DNA of 64,000 nt from JBGPTK01 sp963797765 (GTDB lineage: Bacteria > Acidobacteriota > Terriglobia > Acidiferrales > UBA7541): positions 1,550,001 through 1,614,000 of the forward strand of contig CAWCQU010000002.1 in assembly GCA_963797765.1 (NCBI GenBank), in the 5' to 3' direction. This document shows positions 1 to 6,436 of this stretch, one piece after another. How positions within the stretch are numbered: the first letter of the stretch is position 1; each line of letters starts with the position of its first letter. The notes under the pieces were generated by a model. The model worked only from the letters and a program-made list of their open reading frames with translations. It had not been told where the DNA came from and made no database searches. A program made the position numbers and the translations under genes.

Positions 1-26
1 CTTCCGGGGTTGCACAATCGTAGAGC

Positions 27-770
27 ATGAAACCTCAAAGCAAAGCTTCGCCGCCAGGCAGCGCTCGTTTATTCGCTGAACCGCAAACTTCCGCGCCTCC
101 CGCGGGGGTTCATCTTGCCTACGTGGACGGCGCATCGCGAGGGAATCCGGGGCCGGCCTCTTATGCTGCCATCGTGCGCGGGCCGGACGGCAAAATCATC
201 TTTGAGCTGGGCAAGACTCTTGGCGTCGCCACAAATAACGCCGCGGAATACCACGGACTGATTACGGCGCTCGATTTCGCAGCGCACAACGGAATCAAGC
301 GGCTGCGCGTTCGCAGCGATTCGGAATTGCTGGTTCACCAGATGAACGGGCGCTACCGGGTGCGCAGCGCCGATTTAAAGCCGCTACACGAACGCGCGGC
401 GAAACTGGCCAACCAATTCGAATATTTCGCCATCGAGCATGTGCGGCGCGAGGAAAATAGCGATGCCGACGCGCTGGCCAACCAGGCGCTCGATCAGCGC
501 GGAAATGCCGGCCGGTCCGCTGCCGTGCAAGCCGCGTCTGCGGGTTCTCCTTCTCGTGTTGAAACCCGCTCGCCCGTGACCGATGCGGAAAATTCGAAGG
601 GGAATGGTAGCCCGTCAATCGGGAGTGCCCGCGGTTCGTCTTCAGCCCCTTCCCCCGAGCGGCACCGCTTCCGCGCGCGGTTTGCCGGCGGCGTCTTCGT
701 CCCCGCAGAATCGCTGGATTTCCCGGAAAACACCGAATTCGAAATTGAAATCAGAAAAGCAAAACCATAA
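27..770 (+). CDS. Ribonuclease HI-like protein with C-terminal AF2212-like domain
   Basis: Residues 28-155 form an RNase HI fold: YVDGASRGNPGP carries the first catalytic Asp (D34), NNAAEY gives E74, RSDSELL gives D98 and the ADALAN motif gives D148. The family cleaves the RNA strand of RNA:DNA hybrids. After an Ala/Ser/Pro-rich linker (about 160-210), residues 214-243 (RARFAGGVFVPAESL..PENTEFEIEI) resemble the small beta domain of AF2212/DUF104 antitoxin-like proteins. At 247 aa the protein is about 90 aa longer than a stand-alone RNase HI. The ATG at 27 is the first in-frame start and no good ribosome binding site is visible. The RNase call is firm; the C-terminal domain is a pattern match by eye. 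Confidence 0.85.
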   Translation: MKPQSKASPPGSARLFAEPQTSAPPAGVHLAYVDGASRGNPGPASYAAIVRGPDGKIIFELGKTLGVATNNAAEYHGLITALDFAAHNGIKRLRVRSDSELLVHQMNGRYRVRSADLKPLHERAAKLANQFEYFAIEHVRREENSDADALANQALDQRGNAGRSAAVQAASAGSPSRVETRSPVTDAENSKGNGSPSIGSARGSSSAPSPERHRFRARFAGGVFVPAESLDFPENTEFEIEIRKAKP

Positions 771-801
771 TCACGGTATTAGGCGCTTGCGGGAGGTCGC
801 G

Positions 802-975
802 ATGTCATTCGCGGAGGCAATCCATTCGGCATCCAAAAAACAGAGCTTTCGAGCGGCTGTTTACGCCATGAATACGCTGCTAATCCACAAAGGCATTTAC
901 ACCAAAAAAGAGTTTGAGGACCGGTTCGTGGAATGGATGAGGAAAGCCAACCGCAAAAAGCGAAGCATGAAATAA
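802..975 (+). CDS. Small basic hypothetical protein (57 aa)
   Basis: A short gene 31 bp after the RNase H gene. A GGGAGG ribosome binding site stands 5 bp before the ATG at 802, which favours this start over upstream in-frame options. The protein has two likely helices (SFAEAIHSASKKQSFRA and KKEFEDRFVEWMRKAN) and a strongly basic tail (NRKKRSMK). The middle, LLIHKGIYTKKEFED, resembles a motif seen in many small helical proteins of unknown role. No enzyme motif is visible and I do not recognise the family. Its position suggests co-transcription with the RNase H gene. Confidence 0.55.
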   Translation: MSFAEAIHSASKKQSFRAAVYAMNTLLIHKGIYTKKEFEDRFVEWMRKANRKKRSMK

Positions 976-1000
976 CCGGTCTTTACTCGTACAGCGCGGT

Positions 1001-1028
1001 CATTCCGAACGAAGTGAGGAATCCAGAG
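1001..1028. repeat. Dispersed repeat family A, copy 1 (ATTCC...GGAAT)
   Basis: Core ATTCCGAACGAAGTGAGGAA with short inverted ends (ATTCC/GGAAT). Near-identical copies lie at 16923 and 19759. It sits between the 57-aa gene and the end of mqnC. Confidence 0.6.
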
Positions 1029-1106
1029 CAGCCCGGCCAGCGCAAATCGCTTTTCTTCGAAGCTTGGCCTGCAGATTCGGCTCGCCTGCATCAGATCCAG
1101 TTAAAT

Positions 1107-2141
1107 TTATTTTAGGGAGTAGGAACGGTAAAGTGTGTCGCGCTGGGCAGGGATGTATCCGGCATCGCTGATGATGCGGCGCAATTCGGATTCGTTGGTG
1201 CGGTTGCGGACTCCGGCGGCGTAAACCACGTTTTCCTCGATCAAAATGCTGCCCACATCGTCGGCGCCGAATTGCAAGCCGACCTGGCAGACTTTAATTC
1301 CCGGCGTCAGCCAGCTGGATTGGATGTGGTCGATGTTGTCGAGATAGATGCGGCTGATCGCCAGCGTCTTCAAATATTCCACGGCTGTGGCTTCCGGAAC
1401 TTTTTTCCCGAGCGGCGTATTTTCCGGCGCGAAAATCCAGGGAATAAACGCAGTGAAGCCGCCAGTATCCTGCTGGATGCGGCGGACTCGTTCGAGATGG
1501 TTGACGCGGTGGCGAATTTCCTCGCCGCAGCCGAACATCATGGTGGCTGTGGTGCGCATACCCAACGCGTGCGCGGTGCGATGGACCTGTTCCCATTCGT
1601 CCGAAGTGCACTTCAGGCGCGAGATGCGCGCGCGAATTTCGTCGTCCAGAATTTCCGCGCCGCCGCCCGGGATGGAATCGAGGCCTGCGTCGCGCAGCCG
1701 CGAAATTGTTTCGTGCAAATTGAGGCCGGAAACTTCCGCGATATTGGTAATTTCCGGCGCTGAAAAACAGTGCAGGTGAACCTGCGGGTAGCGTTGCTTG
1801 ATCGAACTGAGCAAATTTTCGTAATACTCGATGCGCAGATCGGGATGCAGGCCGCCCTGCATCAGCAATCCCGTGCCGCCCAGTTCCAGCATCTCGTCAA
1901 TTTTTTCGTAGATGGATTCGAAGGAAAGCAGGTAACCGTCTTTCGCGCCCAGCGGCCGGTAAAACGCGCAGAAGGAGCAGTATTCCGTGCAGAAATTCGT
2001 GTAATTGATGTTGCGATCGATTTGATAGGTGGCCACGCGCGGATCGGTTTTTTGCCGGCGCACGGCGTTCGCTTCCATTCCGATGCCGATCAGGTCGTCG
2101 GAGTTGAATAGGTCGAGCGCTTGTTGTTCGGTGATGGACAT
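1107..2141 (-). CDS. mqnC: Cyclic dehypoxanthinyl futalosine synthase MqnC (radical SAM)
   Basis: A 344-aa radical SAM enzyme. The cluster motif FCTEYCSFCAFY (C-x3-C-x2-C) follows RNINYTNFC, a signature of the MqnC/MqnE/CofG group. LMQGGLHPDLRIEYYENLL and HCFSAPEI then match MqnC more closely than MqnE. The enzyme cyclises dehypoxanthine futalosine in the futalosine route to menaquinone. It lies 66 bp downstream of mqnA on the same strand, so the two probably form an operon. Length is normal and all three cluster cysteines are present. Confidence 0.92.
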   Translation of the reverse strand: MSITEQQALDLFNSDDLIGIGMEANAVRRQKTDPRVATYQIDRNINYTNFCTEYCSFCAFYRPLGAKDGYLLSFESIYEKIDEMLELGGTGLLMQGGLHPDLRIEYYENLLSSIKQRYPQVHLHCFSAPEITNIAEVSGLNLHETISRLRDAGLDSIPGGGAEILDDEIRARISRLKCTSDEWEQVHRTAHALGMRTTATMMFGCGEEIRHRVNHLERVRRIQQDTGGFTAFIPWIFAPENTPLGKKVPEATAVEYLKTLAISRIYLDNIDHIQSSWLTPGIKVCQVGLQFGADDVGSILIEENVVYAAGVRNRTNESELRRIISDAGYIPAQRDTLYRSYSLK

Positions 2142-2175
2142 TTTGTTTTTGTCTTCGATCGCTGCGCTTCCGGAT

Positions 2176-2194
2176 GCCGCCCTAAAAGGGCAGC
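2176..2194. repeat. Hairpin between mqnA and mqnC
   Basis: GCCGCCCT and AGGGCAGC flank a 3-nt loop (7 of 8 pairs). It fills part of the 66-bp mqnA-mqnC gap. It looks like a small dispersed palindrome and has no T-run on the minus strand strong enough to call a terminator. Confidence 0.4.
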
Positions 2195-2207
2195 GCTACA
2201 GAAACCT

Positions 2208-3113
2208 TTAGCGCCCGGCGCTGGCGCCGGTGCCTACATCCACAAATTCGACTGGGCGGGCTCGCGGAATCAGTCCGGCTGCCGCGCACTTTTGGTAGTA
2301 GAGCTCAAGGCCCTCGAGATTCTCCTGATCCAAATCAAAATTGATGTGCTTGCTCAAATATTCTTCCAGCGATTCGGCCGGCAGATCGAGCTTGTCGGCG
2401 GCGGCTTCGGCAATCTCCGGAATGTGCGCCATTCCGTACTGCTTCGAGGCCAGGAAATCGGCCACTACTTCCGGCGTCACAGCGTCGCGCCGGGCCACCC
2501 AAATTGCCAGGACGCAGGGCTTGCCGGTCATTTCGCGCCACTGGTGCGCCACATCGTAAACGAAAATGGTGTCAAAGCCCGGCACCGGCATGTCTTTCGG
2601 GTCGCCCTGGCAGCATTGGCCGCCGCCGGGCAATTTCGCCGAGAGTTCGTCCAGTTTCACGGCCACGCGTAGCGCGGGATCGCCGATAATCAGCGCCGCA
2701 TCGGCCTCGGCCAACATGGCCGAAGGATCGGGCGGCCTGTCCATGAATTCAGGATCGATATCCCAATAGCCTTTGGCCAGCAGCCGGACTAGGGCCACGG
2801 AACTTCGCGAACTGGTATCGAGCGCAATCTTTTTCGCGCGATCAATCGGCTTTTTGGCCACCACCAGGATACTTCGCACTTCGCGCTTGGCAGCCACCGC
2901 CATTCCCGGCAACGCCACCACGTTTTCCATCCGCTGATATTCGACGGAGGGGATGATGGCTATGTCGGCTTTACCGGCGCGCAATGCCTCGGCGCACTGC
3001 GACGGCACCGTAAACGACAAATCGTACTTTCCCTGCAACGGTCCTTCGGTGAAGCCCCAAACGAGCGGTGCTGTATTGAGGAATTCGACAACGGAAATAC
3101 GCAGCTTAGACAT
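2208..3113 (-). CDS. mqnA: Chorismate dehydratase MqnA
   Basis: A 301-aa protein opening LRISVVEFLNTAPLVWGF, the start typical of MqnA, a periplasmic-binding-protein-like fold that acts as a cytoplasmic enzyme. It dehydrates chorismate to 3-[(1-carboxyvinyl)oxy]benzoate, the first step of the futalosine menaquinone pathway. Further family hallmarks are ADIAIIPSVEYQR, LDTSSRSSVALVRLL and ADAALIIGDPAL. There is no signal peptide. It is followed by mqnC on the same strand. Other pathway genes (mqnB, mqnD, mqnE) are not in the window; a candidate deaminase lies at 57377. Confidence 0.9.
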   Translation of the reverse strand: MSKLRISVVEFLNTAPLVWGFTEGPLQGKYDLSFTVPSQCAEALRAGKADIAIIPSVEYQRMENVVALPGMAVAAKREVRSILVVAKKPIDRAKKIALDTSSRSSVALVRLLAKGYWDIDPEFMDRPPDPSAMLAEADAALIIGDPALRVAVKLDELSAKLPGGGQCCQGDPKDMPVPGFDTIFVYDVAHQWREMTGKPCVLAIWVARRDAVTPEVVADFLASKQYGMAHIPEIAEAAADKLDLPAESLEEYLSKHINFDLDQENLEGLELYYQKCAAAGLIPRARPVEFVDVGTGASAGR

Positions 3114-3168
3114 GAACAGTCAATATAACACACCCATGCTGCGCGTAGAGAGCGAGCCGCCCGGGCCA

Positions 3169-3203
3169 CCTCGGCGGTCTCCGCGCCTCTGCGGTAAAGC
3201 CTC
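3169..3203. repeat. Dispersed repeat family B, copy 1
   Basis: CTCGGCGGTCTCCGCG followed by CCTCTGCGGTAAAGCC. Related copies lie at 19656, 31389 and, inverted, 39807. It is located upstream of mqnA and before the NG-repeat protein. Confidence 0.6.
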
Positions 3204-3265
3204 TCTGTCACAGCTCCCTAACCACGCCATGCGACAGGCGTCTAAGAGGCAGGAGGAACTGTCCT

Positions 3266-4186
3266 ATGATGAAAAAACTGCTGTGCAGAAGCGCCCTATT
3301 CGCGGTAGCAGTGATCGCGTACGCCGTCGTCGCTCCCCAAGCGAAAGCCCACCGCCATTCGTCGACAACTTCGACGGATGGGCCCGTCACACAGTGTGAC
3401 CAAGTGAAATTCGAGTTTGACCATCGCCCAGCCACCCGTGACGAGCAGGAGTTCACGCTCACCCTAGCGCAAGTGGCACGCCTAGAAGTGCGGCCCTCCC
3501 AGAATGGAGGGATGAGCATTGTCGGAACGGACCGCCAGGATTATTCGATCAAGGCATGTAAGGCGGTGGAAGACACAGGCGCGGAAGCACAAAACCGCCT
3601 GAGTCGGATCGTGGTTTCCGTCGCCAACGGTCACGTTTCTGTTCAAGGGCCTGGCGATGATGACGATTGGAATGTCTACCTCATTGTGCAAGTCCCGCGA
3701 AATTCCGCTCCGCTCGACTTGCAGACCGAAAATGGGGAAATTACCCTGCACGAAGTTTCCGGCCAGATTACCGCCCGAACCCAAAATGGCCCAATCGATT
3801 TGACGCGATGCACGGGTGAGATCCGTGCCAAGGCTCAGAACGGCCCAATCGATTTCACCGGCAGCGCCGGCGATCTGCGGCTGGACGCGCAAAACGGTCC
3901 GATTACTGTGAGGCTGACCGGCGAGAAGTGGGATGGCGTTGGGCTCGATGCGCACACGCAAAACGGCCCACTGACATTGCACGTACCGGACGGCTACGTT
4001 TCAGGAATTCACGTGGAAGCGGCAGGTTATTCCCCCTTCAGTTGCGAAGCACGCGCTTGCGACAGCGCCAAGGGCGCCTGGCACCGGGAAAGCCACAGAG
4101 TTGATCTGGGCAGCGGCTCGACGGTGGTGCGCCTGGCAACCGTGAACGGTCCAGTGGAGATTGAATCGGCGCGGGCGCGCGATTAA
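3266..4186 (+). CDS. Secreted DUF4097-like (putative adhesin) NG-repeat protein
   Basis: A 306-aa protein with a strong AGGAGGA site before the ATG. A signal peptide (MMKKLLCRSALFAVAVIAYAVV..AKA) precedes a low-complexity start. From about residue 150 a repeat of roughly 20 residues recurs: ENGEITL, QNGPIDL, QNGPIDF, QNGPITV, QNGPLTL, then VNGPVEI near the end. This is the right-handed beta pattern of DUF4097/putative adhesin domains. The protein should be exported, to the periplasm or cell surface. There is no lipobox and no enzyme motif. The next gene starts 13 bp later. Domain assignment is moderately sure; the role is unknown. Confidence 0.7.
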   Translation: MMKKLLCRSALFAVAVIAYAVVAPQAKAHRHSSTTSTDGPVTQCDQVKFEFDHRPATRDEQEFTLTLAQVARLEVRPSQNGGMSIVGTDRQDYSIKACKAVEDTGAEAQNRLSRIVVSVANGHVSVQGPGDDDDWNVYLIVQVPRNSAPLDLQTENGEITLHEVSGQITARTQNGPIDLTRCTGEIRAKAQNGPIDFTGSAGDLRLDAQNGPITVRLTGEKWDGVGLDAHTQNGPLTLHVPDGYVSGIHVEAAGYSPFSCEARACDSAKGAWHRESHRVDLGSGSTVVRLATVNGPVEIESARARD

Positions 4187-4199
4187 CATATGGGGCGAG

Positions 4200-4616
4200 A
4201 TGCTGGCCCTGCATGCAGTTCTTGAAAGCGCGCTGGCGGTGACGGATTTGCGCCGCTCCGCGGCGTTTTACCAGGACGTGCTGGGACTCCGCCTGGCGAA
4301 CGATTCCTTCTTCGAGAACGACCGTGGCGCCGCTTTTCTGGTTGGGCCATCAGTCCTGCTGCTTTTTCGCACGGAGGAATCGAGCAAGCCGGGAGTGATT
4401 CCTGCGCACGGCACCACGGGGCAGGGGCACATCGCATTTCGCGTGGAGCCGGACGAATTGCCTTTGTGGCGAAAGCGTCTGCAAGAGCACGGAGTGGAAA
4501 TCGAGCAGGAATATTCCTTCAATCATCAGGCGCCCTCGATTTATTTCCGCGATCCCGACGGGAATTTGCTGGAGTTGGCGGTTGCTTCGATTTGGCCCTT
4601 TGAACTTGAGAGCTGA
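4200..4616 (+). CDS. VOC (glyoxalase/bleomycin-resistance/dioxygenase) family protein
   Basis: 138 aa from the ATG at 4200, preceded by GGGGCGAG; longer in-frame starts overlap the previous gene. ALAVTDLRRSAAFYQDVLGLRL is the beta-alpha-beta opening of the vicinal oxygen chelate fold. HIAFRVEPDELPLWRKRLQEHGVEI and YFRDPDGNLLELA form the second half, with H and E positioned as metal ligands. Members include glyoxalases, dioxygenases and antibiotic-binding proteins, so the substrate cannot be named. It follows the NG-repeat gene by 13 bp. Confidence 0.8.
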   Translation: MLALHAVLESALAVTDLRRSAAFYQDVLGLRLANDSFFENDRGAAFLVGPSVLLLFRTEESSKPGVIPAHGTTGQGHIAFRVEPDELPLWRKRLQEHGVEIEQEYSFNHQAPSIYFRDPDGNLLELAVASIWPFELES

Positions 4617-4698
4617 TTGAATTCGACTGCTGCATGGATGGGGAATTAGAACCGCTGCGGGAAGTTGCAGACAGTTCCAACGGCATCCCGGTTTGGTA

Positions 4699-4738
4699 GT
4701 CATCCTGAGCAAGCGAATTTCGCGCCGCGAAGGATCCC
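4699..4738. repeat. Dispersed repeat family C (GTCATCCTGAGC...GAAGGATCC)
   Basis: GTCATCCTGAGCAAGCG, then CGCCGCGAAGGATCCCGC: inverted ends (ATCCT/AGGAT) around a short spacer. Relatives occur as two larger copies at 24790-25029. Confidence 0.5.
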
Positions 4739-4815
4739 GCGCACGCTGTGCAAGCGCCGGGAGATATCTTTCCTCGTGAAACCATCCGCAAACTAAGACA
4801 TGTGACGCAGGCGGA

Positions 4816-4844
4816 ATGACAACCACCCCCGCTCGGAGTAGAAT
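4816..4844 (+). promoter_or_regulatory. Possible sigma-70 promoter for the amine oxidase gene
   Basis: ATGACA (4816) and TAGAAT (4839) are separated by 17 bp, about 37 bp before the GTG start at 4881. Found by pattern only. Confidence 0.3.
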
Positions 4845-4880
4845 TCGCGCGTTCCTATTCACCGGAAACTGGAAACAACC

Positions 4881-6344
4881 GTGTCCATTGATCGCAGGGA
4901 ATTTCTTCGGCAAAGCGCGTTTGGAATTGCGGCGCTCGCCACGCCTGGAATTGCGCTTCCGCTGGGAATGCCGGGGCGGCTCGATCGCACGGACAAACCG
5001 AAAAAGATTTTGATTGCTGGGGCAGGACTTGCCGGGCTTGCAGCGGGATATGAATTGGTGCAGGCAGGACACGACGTTTCGATCCTCGAAGCAAGCACGC
5101 GGCCCGGCGGACGCGTCTATACGCTGCGGGATCAATTTTCGGATGGATTGTATGCTGAAGCGGGGGCTGGGCGCATTCCTGAATGGCACGACCTGACGCT
5201 GAAATATGTGAAGGAATTCGGATTGAAGCTTGAACCGTTTTATCCGCCGGCCGGCGGAACGGTGACGGTGCTGCGCGGCAAGCGATACGTTTTGCCGGAA
5301 GGGAAGGAACTCGACTACTCGCAGGTGCCTTTCGATTTGACCGAGGAAGAGCGCCGGCTTGGCCCGGAAGGAACACAGAAAAAATACGTCGATCCCATTC
5401 TAGCCGAAATCGGAGACGCGGCGGCGCCGGGCTGGCCTGGCGCGGCTATTGCGGGTTTCGATCGTGTGACTTGGCTGGAATTGCTCCGGCAGCGAGGCGC
5501 TTCCAAAGGCTACACCGATTTACAATTGGCGCAGACGGGATGGGAGTGGGATTCAGCGCTCGACTACTTCCGCGACAATGAAGGCCATCGCGGTGCGAAA
5601 CACTTGACGAAAATTCGCGGCGGAAACGATTTGCTGCCGCACGCGTTTGCGTCACGGCTGAAGGCGCAAATCCACTACAACGAACCGATCGTACAGATTC
5701 GCCAAGGTGCCACGGAGGTTCGCGTTGTCACCAAGGGATTGAGCCACGGTGTGCACACCGGCGACTACCTGATCTGCACGCTCCCTTATTCCGTGCTGCG
5801 AGGGATGGATGTGGAGCCGCGTTTCCCCGACGATAAGCGCGAAGTGATCGGCAAAATTTATTACGACCCGGTGGTGCGCACCTACGCGCAAGTACGCCGC
5901 AGATTCTGGGAAGCGGAGGGTTTGAACGGGTTTGGAGAAACCGATACGCCCACCGAAGTGTGGCAGCCCACGTTCACCCAGCCAGGTCCGCGCGGAATCC
6001 TGCACACCTATCTCGAATCGCAGGCAGCGATTCGCGCGGCTGGTTTGAGTGAAGAGCAGCGCACCCGCGAAGGAATTGAAATTTTGAGCCAGACCTTTCC
6101 GGCGCTGCATTCTGAACTCGAGAACGCTTTCAGTTTCTGCTGGGGCGACCAGCATTGGGCGCGCGGCGCATATGTGGCGTTCGGCAAGGATCAGATCACA
6201 AAGTGGGCCCCGGCGATCCATCGTCCCGAAGGGCGCATCCATTTTGCAGGCGAGCATACATCGCCGTGGCCAGGATGGATGCAAGGGGCAATTCATTCGG
6301 GATTGCGGGCCGCCCGCGAAGTGCAAGAGGTGCAGGTGGGGTGA
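4881..6344 (+). CDS. Tat-exported FAD-dependent amine oxidase
   Basis: A 487-aa protein with a GTG start. The N-terminus (RREFLRQSAFGIAALATPGIA) is a twin-arginine signal. Residues about 42-75 carry the FAD Rossmann motif ILIAGAGLAGLAAGYEL and the closing acidic residue in ILEAS, followed by RPGGRVYT, the GGR motif of flavin amine oxidases. The C-terminus GRIHFAGEHTSPWPGWMQGAI is the second FAD-contacting motif. The family includes L-amino-acid and monoamine oxidases, which deaminate amines with O2 to give H2O2. Folded export through Tat fits a flavoprotein. The exact substrate is open. Confidence 0.85.
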   Translation: MSIDRREFLRQSAFGIAALATPGIALPLGMPGRLDRTDKPKKILIAGAGLAGLAAGYELVQAGHDVSILEASTRPGGRVYTLRDQFSDGLYAEAGAGRIPEWHDLTLKYVKEFGLKLEPFYPPAGGTVTVLRGKRYVLPEGKELDYSQVPFDLTEEERRLGPEGTQKKYVDPILAEIGDAAAPGWPGAAIAGFDRVTWLELLRQRGASKGYTDLQLAQTGWEWDSALDYFRDNEGHRGAKHLTKIRGGNDLLPHAFASRLKAQIHYNEPIVQIRQGATEVRVVTKGLSHGVHTGDYLICTLPYSVLRGMDVEPRFPDDKREVIGKIYYDPVVRTYAQVRRRFWEAEGLNGFGETDTPTEVWQPTFTQPGPRGILHTYLESQAAIRAAGLSEEQRTREGIEILSQTFPALHSELENAFSFCWGDQHWARGAYVAFGKDQITKWAPAIHRPEGRIHFAGEHTSPWPGWMQGAIHSGLRAAREVQEVQVG

Positions 6345-6380
6345 GTTTGGTGCCAAGGTGGCGGTGATGAGCGAAACAGA

Positions 6381-6403
6381 GGGGCGCGGCTGAAGCCGGC
6401 CCC
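6381..6403. repeat. Imperfect GC-rich hairpin
   Basis: GGGGCGCGGCT and AGCCGGCCCC are complementary except for one bulged base, with a 2-nt loop. It lies between the amine oxidase and metalloprotease genes. It may be a dispersed palindrome or a weak terminator; no T-run follows. Confidence 0.4.
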
Positions 6404-6436
6404 TACATAAGTTCAGAACATTTCAGGAGACTTGGA

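Noticed and set aside
3721..4186. Tandem DNA repeat in the NG-repeat gene
   Set aside because: The repetition is at protein level (QNGPI); the DNA copies differ too much to count as a sequence repeat.
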